From NCBI RefSeq assembly GCF_008828755.2, contig NZ_QBLM01000005.1, positions 1 through 35,693 of the forward strand: a stretch of 35,693 nucleotides of DNA, written 5' to 3'. Within the stretch, counting starts at the first letter, position 1. The number at the start of each line of letters is the position of its first letter. Both the position numbers and the translations under genes were made by a program. Positions 1 to 9,720 of this stretch are shown piece after piece. The notes under the pieces were generated by a model that saw only the letters and a list, made by a program, of their open reading frames with translations, was not told where the DNA came from and searched no databases. The DNA comes from [Borrelia] turdi. Lineage in GTDB: Bacteria; Spirochaetota; Spirochaetia; Borreliales; Borreliaceae.

Positions 1-126
1 GCGAAAGCGGTTGTTTTATTCGATGAATTGTAAATTGAAATTTAAACTAAACAACTATAAATTAATTTATAGTTGTTTAGTTTAAATTTCAATTTACAAT
101 TCATCGAATAAAACAACCGCTTTCGC
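1..126. repeat. Hairpin telomere read through the loop (126-bp perfect palindrome)
   Basis: Bases 1-60 are the exact reverse complement of 67-126, and 61-66 (ATTAAT) is self-complementary, so the whole stretch is a perfect palindrome with its axis at 63/64. Borrelia linear replicons end in covalently closed hairpins, made from such inverted repeats by the telomere resolvase ResT. A read that passes round the hairpin gives exactly this structure. Reading outward from the axis, TTAG begins at base 14 (77-80), about where the conserved box 3 sits in known Borrelia telomeres. The real chromosome end is therefore base 64, and 1-63 is the opposite strand. A replicated but unresolved dimer junction would look the same. 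Confidence 0.9.
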
Positions 127-342
127 CTTTCATTTGACACATTGATGGGAATTGATGGGAATAAAGAGCCACCCTCTCAAAATGAAAAACCCCCGCGGTA
201 TATATTTATATGGCTTACTTTTTGAATCAACCATGTAAAAAATACAACTTTAATATTATATATGAAAAAAATTATGATAAATTCAATACATAATAAAAGT
301 ACAGTTTTTTTAAAAAAAGTGCGGCAAATAAATTAAAAATTA
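127..342. other. Subtelomeric non-coding spacer with a 10-bp tandem duplication
   Basis: No convincing gene lies between the telomere and the first promoter. A 10-bp unit, ATTGATGGGA, occurs twice in tandem at 141-160. The stretch 181-210 is the only GC-containing patch (CCCCCGCGG). I see no other structure. Confidence 0.6.
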
Positions 343-371
343 TTGTCTCTACTCTGTATTTGCCTTATAAT
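343..371 (+). promoter_or_regulatory. Sigma70-type promoter of the first lipoprotein gene
   Basis: A -35 box TTGTCT (343-348) and a perfect -10 box TATAAT (366-371) are separated by 17 bases. Transcription would start near 378, about 45 bases before the start codon. The ribosome binding site AGGAAGGGG lies at 409-417. Confidence 0.7.
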
Positions 372-423
372 AAAATAATATTTGAATAATAAATAACTAA
401 AGAAAAATAGGAAGGGGATATTA

Positions 424-1356
424 ATGATGGAAAGAAGCAATATGTGCATTTTACTGCCAACAACAATATTGTTTGTGTCCTGTAAGTTTTTGGGAAATTC
501 TGGCACAAGCAAAGAAGCATCTTATTTGTTTGATACTGCTAACAAGATGAGCAATTCAAAAATAGCTACTTTTTCAGGTAAGAATCAAGAAGAAAAAAAA
601 GGTTTAAAAAATTTTGAGGAATTGAAAGATGGGAATTTAATTCCCCCCACTCCCGCAGAGTCCTTAGCATACACAAGGCCCACTATAGAGAAAGAGAATA
701 TAGGTCCTGTGGCGTCTTTAGAGACGCCTAACAATAAAGCTAGTATACCAATAACAACAACAACCATTCCAATTGAGAATAATCAAAAAAAAGAGATAAA
801 ACAAGAACAACTTTTCCCTTCTACTAATGAAGAAAAGAGAGCAGATAAAGAAATTAAAAATATAGAAAATGCTATTAGGGGCTCTGGATTTCCCAAGTTA
901 ATTGAGGATATGAGGTCACTTAAACATGAATATACTTCGATAAAAAGTGATTTTTATGATGTAATAGATAAGATTAACAATAAAATAACATCACTAACGA
1001 AAAATCGTCGTGAAAATAGAACTAAAATAACTAAGCTGAGACAATTACAAAATAATTTAAATACAGAAAACGAATTTGATGAAATCATGACTCGCATTGA
1101 TATTGCAGAACAAGATATAGGATCTGCAGCTTTATTCTTTAATGAAGCTAAGGAAAGTTTAAAAGAAGGCATTATTAAAAGATTGGAAAATGAAAATAAG
1201 ACAGCACTACTATTGTCTAAACACGCTTTACTTAAAGCAGAAGATGCTTTAAGTAAATTAGAAAATTATTCTTCTAAAAAGAATTTCGCAATGGGAAGAG
1301 ATAAAATTATAAAAAAACTTATTGAACAGGCAAAAACTGCTTTAAGTAAGTCTTAA
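424..1356 (+). CDS. Plasmid-borne helical lipoprotein, function unknown
   Basis: Predicted 310-residue surface lipoprotein. A short hydrophobic leader ends in the lipobox-like FVSC, so Cys20 should be lipidated. Residues 25-140 are low-complexity and rich in Lys, Glu, Pro and Thr, as expected for a flexible tether. Residues 145-310 are almost entirely helical and charged. The C-terminal half resembles the lipoprotein at 13667-14635: both carry a stretch around 'AKE/DxLxExIxKRxxNEN' followed by a last Ala-rich helix. The two probably form one Borrelia family, reminiscent of the P35/P37-like plasmid antigens, but I cannot name it. The start could be ATG 424 or ATG 427; both lie 6-9 bases after a strong AGGAAGGGG. 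The gene has its own promoter and is followed by a hairpin, so it is a single-gene unit next to the telomere. Confidence 0.85.
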   Translation: MMERSNMCILLPTTILFVSCKFLGNSGTSKEASYLFDTANKMSNSKIATFSGKNQEEKKGLKNFEELKDGNLIPPTPAESLAYTRPTIEKENIGPVASLETPNNKASIPITTTTIPIENNQKKEIKQEQLFPSTNEEKRADKEIKNIENAIRGSGFPKLIEDMRSLKHEYTSIKSDFYDVIDKINNKITSLTKNRRENRTKITKLRQLQNNLNTENEFDEIMTRIDIAEQDIGSAALFFNEAKESLKEGIIKRLENENKTALLLSKHALLKAEDALSKLENYSSKKNFAMGRDKIIKKLIEQAKTALSKS

Positions 1357-1403
1357 AATGGATAAAAAAATATATAAAAATATATTAATATTTAAAATTA
1401 GTT

Positions 1404-1428
1404 AGAGCCTTTCCTTAAAGAAGGCTCT
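1404..1428 (+). terminator. Hairpin terminator after the first lipoprotein gene
   Basis: AGAGCCTT (1404-1411) pairs with AAGGCTCT (1421-1428) around a 9-base loop, 48 bases after the stop codon. The following tract is only moderately T-rich, so termination strength is uncertain. Confidence 0.6.
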
Positions 1429-1513
1429 CTTACTTATATCTTGATAAAATACTAATTATAAGCCTTTACTTTATCTATCAATTTTAACCTTTATTCTTTT
1501 GTTTTCTGGCTTT

Positions 1514-2209
1514 TTATATACTAGGAAGTTTTTTTATAGCGCTTATAAAATTAGTTAAAATTGAACATATACCTAGTGATAAAAATGAAAATATACGGAA
1601 TAATACACTATTAATAGAAGTTATAGTTCCTAAAACTTTTGAATCCACATTTTTTTTAAAAAAAATTCTAAATTATTAGAATAAATATAAATTATAATCA
1701 CTAAAAATATGATTATAGTAATAAATATGTGAAATTATTTTTATTAAAATTGATAATAAAAATATTATAGCTAAAATAATATGAATATCATATTTTGAAT
1801 GTTTAATTTTTCTAAATATCCATGCTCCTATAATATCTGATATGCGAAATAGTACATATATAATTCCAAATACATTAATAGATATATTTTTATCAATAAA
1901 AATTGCTTGCCAGTATAAATAAAAAGGTTGATAAAAAAATTGAATGGTGCCATTTAAAATAAATAATTCTAAAAGTTCTTTAGATTTTAATAATATTATT
2001 ATTTTTTTTTAAAATTTCATAAGATATAAAGTTAAATTTTCTTCATTATGCTTATGATCTGTATTTTTATCATTTGGTATGAAAAAAATTGTAATTAAAG
2101 AGAATATTAAATATATTAATAATGAAATTAGGTAAATTTTTATATCAATGTATAAATATTGTACACTTCCGATATATCCACCTAAAATAGCGCTAATACT
2201 TAGTATCAT
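1514..2209 (-). pseudogene. Broken MFS-type membrane transporter
   Basis: Read on the minus strand, three consecutive open pieces give a recognisable major facilitator transporter. First, 2209-2009 begins MILSISAILGGYIGS, a glycine-rich membrane helix ending in a charged loop. Next, about 2005-1680 encodes TIQFFYQPFYLYWQ and FRISDIIGAWIFRKIK, typical of the second half of small drug-efflux-like MFS proteins. Finally, 1650-1514 encodes VLGTITSINSVLFR and a last membrane helix. Frameshifts near 2010 and a stop near 1680 separate the pieces, and the first four or so membrane helices are missing. Identification as MFS rests on the hydrophobic pattern and these motifs. The substrate cannot be told. 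The gene is not functional as written. Confidence 0.65.
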
Positions 2210-2369
2210 TTTTACAAAATGATATAAAAGCTTTTAGCTTTTTTGAATTATTTTGATATAAATAATTTAATCAAGCCTAGTCTTAAATATTAATTAAATT
2301 TACCTAGCATAATCACAACCTCCATTACATTATTATAACTATAAATTATAATAATATGTAGTAATATGC

Positions 2370-2530
2370 AACACAATAAATAAAAAAATCGATTCTTCAA
2401 GAATACTGGCTAAAATAGACCTAGAAATCTCTTTGCCCTTTGCTTTGAATTCTTTTTCATATATATTTTTGCGATTCTAAATACTATGGAGTCGTCAAGT
2501 CTCTCGTATAGAATATTTCTTAGGGGTTTT
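2370..2530 (-). pseudogene. Fragment of a type IIG restriction-modification gene
   Basis: About 150 bases match the segment 7262-7400 inside the restriction-modification gene of copy A. The minus strand encodes ILASILEESI-like and LDDSIVFRIAK-like pieces in shifted frames, equivalent to residues about 240-285 of the full enzyme. Several frame breaks make it clearly dead. It shows that the family once had a further copy near the telomere. It is followed upstream (2531-2739) by about 200 bases in which I see nothing. Confidence 0.7.
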
Positions 2531-2739
2531 TATTATTATATAATAATGCCTCCTATTCTTATGAATTTATTTTTTGCTATAAATGCCACTAGCAACCCAA
2601 GATTCTAAAAATTATGTAAAATATATGATTCAAAATCAACTTATTATTTATAATTTTTTATTACGGTTTTATTTACAAAAACATACTGGATATCGATATT
2701 ATCAATTGCTGATTTTTCAAATAAAAATTACAACCTCTA

Positions 2740-3621
2740 TTATTCATCAATAGGAAGTTTTAATTTTTCTTTCGACAAATTTGGATACTTGGCAAATAGC
2801 AACTTAACAATATCATTAAATAGTTTTAGATTTAATGCAATTTCATAGGTTTTATCTTTATCCGTTTCTTTATTCTTTATAGTAAGATATGCCAGCATAA
2901 TATTACATTTCTTCTTTTTATAAAAAAGTTGAAAAGAATCTGTTAAGGAATTGTCAAAAACACCAAAATTATATGAATTAATGTATCCAACTTCTTTAGA
3001 AGCTTCTTTTAGGCTAATTTTAGGAAAACCAATTCTATATTTTTCAAAATTAACATTCGAACCTTCGGAATTTAATTTTAAACTTCTAACTTCGTATTTT
3101 TTTTCAAACTCTTCAGTCGACTCAAATGCTATTATCTTAGCTATGGGTATTTCGTAACCAAATATCTTATAATTATTTTCGTTAACACTATAGGTGTAAC
3201 TATTACTAAGCCACGAAGAAGTTTTGAATCGAATTGGTGAAAAAATATAAGAATATTTAAGTTCTTCAAGATCTTTAATTGAATTATTATATCTATCTTT
3301 TAGAACACTTAAATTATTAGATTTTACCCATGTAACATAACCTCCTGCAAGTAATTCAAACACCTCCCCTTCTTTTATCCCAGATTCTTCATAGAAAGAA
3401 CAAATATTTTGGTTGCTTTCTTCCATGTTTTTTTTGATATATTTGCTATATTCTTTAGCATCTTCTCTAATTGTCTTAGTCTTAGAATAAAAACTTCTGT
3501 TTAAATATTTGATACTTTTTGAAGATTTTAGTGGTGTCAAAAAACACGAAAAAAATAATAATATAAATACAAATACAAATACAAATACAAATACATTCAA
3601 AATACAAGCATCTTTTTTCAT
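2740..3621 (-). CDS. Putative lipoprotein of unknown function with a Val-Phe repeat signal peptide
   Basis: Encodes 293 residues. The leader has a Lys pair, then five Val-Phe dipeptides (residues 10-19), then ILLFFSC, a good Borrelia-type lipobox with Cys26 as the lipidated residue. The rest is a mixed alpha/beta protein with many Lys, Ser and Tyr and no motif I recognise; residues 215-293 look like a compact strand-rich domain. The ribosome binding site GGGAAG lies about 8 bases before the ATG. A TATAAT (complement of 3673-3678) lies about 50 bases upstream, but I find no convincing -35. It is flanked by decayed sequence on both sides, so it stands alone. Function unknown. Confidence 0.75.
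   Translation of the reverse strand: MKKDACILNVFVFVFVFVFILLFFSCFLTPLKSSKSIKYLNRSFYSKTKTIREDAKEYSKYIKKNMEESNQNICSFYEESGIKEGEVFELLAGGYVTWVKSNNLSVLKDRYNNSIKDLEELKYSYIFSPIRFKTSSWLSNSYTYSVNENNYKIFGYEIPIAKIIAFESTEEFEKKYEVRSLKLNSEGSNVNFEKYRIGFPKISLKEASKEVGYINSYNFGVFDNSLTDSFQLFYKKKKCNIMLAYLTIKNKETDKDKTYEIALNLKLFNDIVKLLFAKYPNLSKEKLKLPIDE
3565..3594 (-). repeat. Hexamer repeat (five GTATTT units) inside a signal peptide
   Basis: Five perfect tandem copies of a 6-bp unit (AAATAC on the plus strand) encode Val-Phe five times in the leader of the lipoprotein at 2740-3621. Slippage by one unit would keep the frame and change the hydrophobic core by two residues. Confidence 0.85.
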
Positions 3622-4266
3622 AAAATCTTCCCATTAAACTTGACACTAAAAAAATTTATAAAATATTTTTTCATTATATCATAAATATCAAAAAATAATT
3701 GATAAAAGACAAAAAATTATGTATATCAATTGAATAACACTCTCTTGTCCCCATGTTTTGGGTGTAATGCACAACGCTATCATTTCCGGTCTTATCTTTT
3801 CCAAATTTTATTAGTCTGGTTTTAATCAACCCAAGCTCCGTTAAGAATTTTTAAATCCCACTGCACAGGTGCGTATGCGAACAACCCTTTTCCTATCTTT
3901 TTGTGAAGGCAGATAAGCGACTATTCTGTACATATCACAAGCTAAATAACTAACAACCCCAGGTGTTTTTTATAATTTTATTTTTAGTGATAATTGTCCA
4001 ATAGACTTTTAAAAGTCTATTTCATTGGTTTGATCTCATTTTCTTAAATCAAAGATTAGACTTGAGACGCTTTAATAGCCTTGCCGCAACTCTTTATTTA
4101 TTAAGAATCTTTTATTGTACCCATAAACATCATTTTCTTCAATTTCTAAAAGTTTTTTAGTTTATCTGCTGCTTTCTTTAAGAATAACTTTTTCATCATT
4201 TTAATCGTAATATTTTTGGTAAAAACATATATTTCATTAAATGAATATAAATCTCTTTAAAATGCA
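3622..4266. other. Decayed spacer with short minus-strand coding remnants
   Basis: There is no intact gene. On the minus strand two short open stretches remain: about 3820-3680, encoding a KFGKDKTGNDSVVHYTQNMG-like segment, and about 3965-3850, encoding a SYLACDMYRIVAYLPSQKD-like segment. They are in different frames and stop-ridden outside these stretches, so they look like pieces of one dead gene that I cannot identify. The base composition here (3740-3920) is less AT-rich than its surroundings. A 22-bp stretch at about 4094-4115 (TATTTATTAAGAATCTTTTATT) recurs at about 13631-13652. Similarity to the second large block begins near 4125. Confidence 0.4.
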
Positions 4267-4296
4267 TAGCTAAACTTAAATTGTTAAGCTTAGCTA
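4267..4296 (-). terminator. Hairpin at the end of restriction-modification gene A
   Basis: TAGCTAAACTTAA (4267-4279) pairs with TTAAGCTTAGCTA (4284-4296) with one mismatch and an ATTG loop. It overlaps the stop codon of the minus-strand gene. The same hairpin, with compensating changes, is present at the end of copy B. Confidence 0.65.
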
Positions 4297-7200
4297 AGTT
4301 TATTTATTTTTAAATAATTCTCATATCCTTTTATTAAAGACGAAATATAAAATTCTCCTTTTTTATTTTTTAGTACCTCAAAGTCATTAAGTAAAATCAT
4401 AAAATCTTCTTTGGTCAGTGAATAAAGACTAGCTACAATAAAATTATTTTCATTTTCTTTTTCTTTAAAGAATTCATCTTCGGTATCTAGATTTAACATT
4501 TTATCAACTTCTTTCTTACCAAACTTAAAGTTTTCTAAATAAAGCAAATTAGAGAAATTTAAAGGATCATTTTTGGCTATTAGTAAGGAAGTGTTTTTAA
4601 CTAAAGTTAAATATAGCGGATTAGCTAGAATTTCATATTTTTCAGGTTGTGGCATTGGGCATTGGTAAAGACATGATTTTAGCACATTTGAATCAACAAA
4701 TCTTCTTAGCAAAAAATCAAATGTTAATGAATTAAAAATAGATATAATAAATAATTTTTTATAAAGCGATATTGGCGTTTTCTCATAATTTATATACATT
4801 GAATTTACACAATAACAATTTTTAGGAGACAAAGTACTAATCATAGTTCTTTCATTTGTATTACTTGCAATTGCTCTATAGAATACTCTTTCAGTTTGAT
4901 GCCGATCGTCTTCAGCTAATATTTTTTCTAAATCTTCTTTATCTATCCATAGTAATTTAGAACTTTCTTTTGCATCTTTATATTCAAAAAATCTTGAATT
5001 AAACTGATGAATATTGGCTCCACAATAAAGAAATATAAAGTTTTCATTATCATATTCTTTTAATAAAGATTTACGATTCTTAATACTCGGGTCTAAGCCT
5101 TTTTTAAAATCAATATATTCTTCACTAAACACACTAAATTGACTAAATATTTTATTAATTAAGCTAAATTCTTTATTATTTTTAAATTCTATTATTGACT
5201 CTTGAGTAGGAGATAGTTTTTTAATTTGGTCTATATTTAATTCGATTCCTTTATAAGGATCATCCTTATTGTCTTTTAAATCGCCAACCATTTCTTTTAA
5301 AATATTATCACTATGTTGGATCATAAATTTTGCCTTAAAATTTGATGTAGATTGCTTGGTATTATTTATTTGGAATATTGCAAACTTAAAACTCGAATGC
5401 ACATCTTTAAATCTCTTTTTATTTTCAAATTGATATATATAATTAAGCTTATACTTACTAAATATATGTTTTCTTAGTAATCTAGAACTAGATTCACTAC
5501 AAAGAGCCGAAGGAACCAAATAGGTTAAATTGCCTTTTTCTTTTAGTAATTTTAAATTAAATGCAACAAAATATCTAAAAAGATTTGGATCACCACCACT
5601 GGTAAAGTCTTTAAAATCAAATTTATAAATATTGTTAATGGTGCTTATAGTATTTTTTTCTTCATTGTATTCAATACTTAAAGGATGATTATCTTTACTG
5701 AGCATTTCTTGCTTTATTTTATTTTGTTCTTTTATGCTTAGTTTTCTATAGCTCGGGATATATTTTGAGAAAAATTCAGATTCATCAAACTTAATCTTCT
5801 CCCATGGAGGATTTCCAATTACAATGTCAAATCCTTCCTGAATATCTGGAAACTCAATTCCATAGTGAAAAAATTTATAATAGCTACTTAATTTTCTAAT
5901 TTTTTCTATTTTTTCTTTATCTTCACTAGAAGTTTTATTGACCAAAATATTTTCAATTAAACTAATTACAGCCGTAATATCACTAAATCCTATATTTAAA
6001 GATTTGTCAAAAGATAACGAATAAAGTTTAATTAAAGAAAATATTATTCTTAAATTATCTGTATCTCCACTTTCCTCATATCCTTTGTATATCTTTTTAG
6101 ATTTTTCTATATCTTCTTTAGTGGTATCATTAATTTCCTTAATTTTTTGATAGCTATCTTCTAAAATAATTGTAATTTCTTCAATTCTTTTTTTAAATAA
6201 AGAAAATCCACCTTCAAATTTCTTTTTTGTAATATCAAAAAATTCATCTTTGGTATATCCTAAAAGGGCATTTCCTACTTTAATGTGATGTTCAATAAAG
6301 CTTAGTGGCGTTCCAAAAATAAAGGTATTAATCCATAAACTTAGCATAGTAATTTCAACCGAAATGGGATTAATATCAACACCATAAATACACTTCTTTA
6401 GTAGCATCCTTTTAAGTACCAATTCTTTACTTATACTATCCTGAACATCATATTTTTCACTTTCTTTAAGAATAGCTCTATATTCTTTATCAAGCTCTTT
6501 TTTTACATCTTTAAATTTATCTAGCTCGTACCACACTTTCTCTGTTAGGTAATCTAAACAAGAAATTAAAAAATGCCCCGATCCACAAGAATTATCAATG
6601 ATTTTTATATCTAAAGGAGACTTAGTTTTAAGCTGTTCTTCAATTGATGATATTACCATAAAGTCAGTTAAGTCATCTGGGGTGTAATATGCTCCACTTT
6701 TCTTTCTATCAAGAGATCTGGATGTAAGATAGATATTGCCTTTATAATATGTAGCAACTTTGTTGACTTTCTTATTTTTAAGCTCTTCTTCGGTACGAAT
6801 GAGATAAACCCCGTCTTCAATAATACGATGAACAGTAGTATCTGCAATTCTTAGGTCATATTCAAGTAGAGTCTCGTATAATTCTCCAAAACTTTTAGGA
6901 TCTAGCTTTGAATACTCTACAAATTTTTCATCTTTAATATTTTTTTCTTCAAAGAAAAGTACTTTAACCAGTATTTCTTCAAGTTCACTAATATTTAGCA
7001 AACCTTCATTATTTAAATATTTAACCTTGTCTTCTGCAAATAATCCCCCATTAAATATAGGAAACTTTATTGCGTCGCTTCCCTTATCAAGCAGATTGAA
7101 AATTGTTATTATTTTTTTATATCCTAATTTCTTTTTTGTATTTTCATCGTAAAAAAAATATCTAAAAGATATAGAAGATCTGTATAGCTTATTTTCTTCT

Positions 7201-8111
7201 AATATTTTCTTAAAAATGTCATTATCTTCAATATATGCAATAAAAAATATTCTTAAAATAAAAATAATTGATTCTTCAAGTATGCTAGCTAAAATATTCT
7301 GAGTAATTTCTTTGTCTGATACTTTAAATTCCTTGTCATATATATTTTTTGCAATTTTAAATACTATAGAATCGTCGGACCTCTCATAAAGTATCTCTTT
7401 TAAAGTTTTTTGAATTATCTCTTTTTCTTTAGCTATTTGTTCTTTTTCAATCTCTATTACATTGCTTGTCTTTAGGTATCTTTCTTTTCTTATAAGGTAG
7501 ATGAATAAAATAAACCATTCTTGTTCTTTGTATTCTTCTTTTTCTTTAATTTTAGAAAAATTAAATTCAATATATCTTTTTTCTCCATAAAGGACTTTAG
7601 ATTTGTCATATAATCTCCACACCGTTCCATTTGAAAGTATCCCATAATGTTTTTGATATTGATTTAAATATCTATATAGCTGATCTTCTGCTTCTTTTAC
7701 TTTATTTTTAGTGTCAAAACTAAATGGTGGGTGCTTAACCTCTGCTATAAGTAAGATATCTTCGGCTACAATAGGCTCATTATTTTTTTTAGCTTCTTCT
7801 AATTTATTATTAAAATCTACTCTATCTTTATCATTTTCAAAAAGTAGTATATCTACTCTAGACTCCATTCCTTCTATTTGCCCGACTTTTTGTTGTTCTA
7901 CTGAATAATTTAGTTCTTCAAATATAGATCTTAATAAAAAATCTATATTTACTTCTGTTGAATTATCATCTATTGAAGAAAGTTTATTATTTATAAGAAT
8001 AAAAAAGTCTTTTAGTTGATTAATATTCTCTTTTTTTATAAAATCTTTTGATAGTTCTTTATAAAGAGATATATTTGGATCATTTGTTTTTATAATGTTA
8101 TTATTTTTCAT
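4290..8111 (-). CDS. Type IIG restriction-modification enzyme, copy A (BBE02-like)
   Basis: A 1273-residue single-chain restriction-modification enzyme, the usual size for the BBE02/BBQ67 family of Borrelia plasmids. Residues 85-126 carry a PD-(D/E)XK nuclease signature: RVDILL with Asp87, then IAEVK with Glu124 and Lys126. The methylase core follows: GAYYTP (473-478), DNSCGSGHF (506-514, SAM-binding motif I), GVDINP (577-582) and IGNPPW (about 765-770, catalytic motif IV for adenine methylation). The last 400 residues should hold the target-recognition domain. Compared with copy B, the core is nearly identical but about 868-945 and 988-1020 differ strongly; copy A has SALCSESSSR where copy B has AAFWSESSSR. 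Such enzymes methylate host sites and cut foreign DNA, and in B. burgdorferi they lower transformation. The gene stands alone. It appears intact, but activity is not shown. Confidence 0.93.
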   Translation of the reverse strand: MKNNNIIKTNDPNISLYKELSKDFIKKENINQLKDFFILINNKLSSIDDNSTEVNIDFLLRSIFEELNYSVEQQKVGQIEGMESRVDILLFENDKDRVDFNNKLEEAKKNNEPIVAEDILLIAEVKHPPFSFDTKNKVKEAEDQLYRYLNQYQKHYGILSNGTVWRLYDKSKVLYGEKRYIEFNFSKIKEKEEYKEQEWFILFIYLIRKERYLKTSNVIEIEKEQIAKEKEIIQKTLKEILYERSDDSIVFKIAKNIYDKEFKVSDKEITQNILASILEESIIFILRIFFIAYIEDNDIFKKILEENKLYRSSISFRYFFYDENTKKKLGYKKIITIFNLLDKGSDAIKFPIFNGGLFAEDKVKYLNNEGLLNISELEEILVKVLFFEEKNIKDEKFVEYSKLDPKSFGELYETLLEYDLRIADTTVHRIIEDGVYLIRTEEELKNKKVNKVATYYKGNIYLTSRSLDRKKSGAYYTPDDLTDFMVISSIEEQLKTKSPLDIKIIDNSCGSGHFLISCLDYLTEKVWYELDKFKDVKKELDKEYRAILKESEKYDVQDSISKELVLKRMLLKKCIYGVDINPISVEITMLSLWINTFIFGTPLSFIEHHIKVGNALLGYTKDEFFDITKKKFEGGFSLFKKRIEEITIILEDSYQKIKEINDTTKEDIEKSKKIYKGYEESGDTDNLRIIFSLIKLYSLSFDKSLNIGFSDITAVISLIENILVNKTSSEDKEKIEKIRKLSSYYKFFHYGIEFPDIQEGFDIVIGNPPWEKIKFDESEFFSKYIPSYRKLSIKEQNKIKQEMLSKDNHPLSIEYNEEKNTISTINNIYKFDFKDFTSGGDPNLFRYFVAFNLKLLKEKGNLTYLVPSALCSESSSRLLRKHIFSKYKLNYIYQFENKKRFKDVHSSFKFAIFQINNTKQSTSNFKAKFMIQHSDNILKEMVGDLKDNKDDPYKGIELNIDQIKKLSPTQESIIEFKNNKEFSLINKIFSQFSVFSEEYIDFKKGLDPSIKNRKSLLKEYDNENFIFLYCGANIHQFNSRFFEYKDAKESSKLLWIDKEDLEKILAEDDRHQTERVFYRAIASNTNERTMISTLSPKNCYCVNSMYINYEKTPISLYKKLFIISIFNSLTFDFLLRRFVDSNVLKSCLYQCPMPQPEKYEILANPLYLTLVKNTSLLIAKNDPLNFSNLLYLENFKFGKKEVDKMLNLDTEDEFFKEKENENNFIVASLYSLTKEDFMILLNDFEVLKNKKGEFYISSLIKGYENYLKINKLS

Positions 8112-8164
8112 TATTTGTGTTTATAAGAACTATTTATGTTATTTATAAATCTTTTTTAGCTCTT

Positions 8165-8640
8165 CTTAATACCCATAGTATATCCCAAGATTGATTTTTT
8201 TAAAAGTTAAAAAACTAATCTTAGACAAGTTGACTAAAACTTGTTTTAATATTTATTTAACTTTATTTACTCTATCTCTAGAATAAGATTGTTTAAACTT
8301 ATTCCTAGCTTTTTTTCTATATTTCTCAGCAAAATCAATTTTATGTAAGTTTAATTGTATTGCAATTATATTAAATAATTAAAAATTCGATCTAAATAAT
8401 CATCTATAAGAAAGTTATTATCTCAGGCTTAATAAATATAATTAGAGTTATTAATTTATTTTCTATAGGCTGCCCCATGACATCAAGAGCATCTAAAAAC
8501 ACTTTTTTTTAATCTCCCAATTTTTATTTTAAACACCTTCTAATCTATAGAGCATAGGTAAAAAAGATTTCTATCCTTTTTATTTTCAAAACCATAATTA
8601 TCTAATCTTTTGTTAATTTCTTCTTTAGAAACATCTTATT
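8165..8640 (-). pseudogene. Decayed ORF between PF49 and the restriction-modification gene, copy A
   Basis: On the minus strand this stretch encodes pieces such as EEINKRLDNYGFENKKDRNL, VFLDALDVMGQPIENKLI-like and KIDFAEKYRKKARNKF, in several frames with stops between them. The same pieces occur in copy B (20345-20809), where one stop is absent. The parent was therefore a real gene, lost before or soon after the block duplicated. I do not recognise the protein. The rest of 8112-9110 shows no gene. Confidence 0.5.
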
Positions 8641-9110
8641 CAGAATTATGAAAGCAGTAAAAATTTAAAAAATTCCTGTAAGAACTTATAATTTGTAATT
8701 TTTTAGTAAATAGCGAGAGGGATAAAACCAATAATCCTAATATTTAATAAAAAATGAAACTAAAAGGAAATATCAAAAAACAAAAAGACTCTATAATAGA
8801 ATTAATCTAGATTAAGAGTGTCTAAACTATATAAGAAAATTTTAAATCACAGAAAAGATTTTTTACATATAATCATCTTATTGATTTATAGTTGAATATA
8901 AAAACACAGCAATAGAGAAATTATAAATTTAAGATATGCAAAAATGATTTAAAGTTAATAAAACTAATAAGCCCTAAAATTTAGATTTTAAAATGAAAAA
9001 ACCCTTTTCCGGGCATCTTTTCGACATTAAACTAGGCAAAATAAACTTAAGCCTATTAGAAGTAATAGATTAACATTAATTAAACGTCAAAGTCAATAAA
9101 ACTTGAAAAT

Positions 9111-9720
9111 TTATTTATTACTTTTCTTTTTAGAATTATCATATTTAATTATAATCTCTGATAAAATGTCTTTTTTATTTTTAAAAATCTCCTTTAAAAT
9201 AAAATATACTCTTTTGGTATCTTTTTTGCAAAAAAAATATAATTCATTATCTTTTATTAAAATTCTAATTGGGGTATTTTCTTTATTATTTTTATTTATA
9301 TTTTCTTGATTTATTTCTGATACCCCTTGTTTTTGTATGGCATGATATATACTATTAAACCCCACTTCCTTAATTTTATTAATAGAAATAATGCCTTCCA
9401 AAACCTTTTCATAAACTTTTAAATATGTATGCCTGCGTTTTTGCAATTATAAAAGATTTTATAAATTGCTCAAAGCTTTTAAAACCATCGTATTTATAAA
9501 GCTCTTTTTGCTTAATTTTATATAAAATTTTCATTCTTTGAATTTTATTATCAATATCATCTTTTAAATTAAGCTTTAATTAATCTTTTAGATCATTATA
9601 AATGATTAAATTTTTATCTTGATTATTATTTAAGTTTTGACTTTTATCAATAAAATCTTCAAGCCTATCATTTAAAATGATCTCTTTTTTATTTTGTTTT
9701 TTATTTTCTTTTTTCGCCAT
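9111..9720 (-). pseudogene. PF49 plasmid partition protein, copy A, broken
   Basis: This is the PF49 family gene (Pfam PF01672, putative plasmid partition protein), 610 bases here against 612 in copy B. Two lesions kill it. A CAA to TAA change at 9580-9582 falls in the segment matching DLKDQLKLN. A 2-base deletion near 9428 shifts the frame in the segment matching AKTQAYTYLK. The good ribosome binding site (AGGAGG) is still present before the start at 9720. The C-terminal 111 residues remain open but have no evident start. Confidence 0.88.

Noticed and set aside
1-126. Inverted repeats of an insertion sequence
   Set aside because: The arms meet with no transposase or loop between them and sit at the sequence end, which fits a telomere far better.
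7711-7908. Plus-strand frames antisense to the N-terminus of both restriction-modification genes (also 19887-20084)
   Set aside because: They lie opposite strongly conserved coding sequence, have no ribosome binding site, and are conserved only because the sense strand is.
9103-9309. Plus-strand hydrophobic frame over PF49 (also 21279-21485)
   Set aside because: It is antisense to the Lys-rich end of PF49; Lys codons read backwards as Phe and Leu, giving a false membrane protein.
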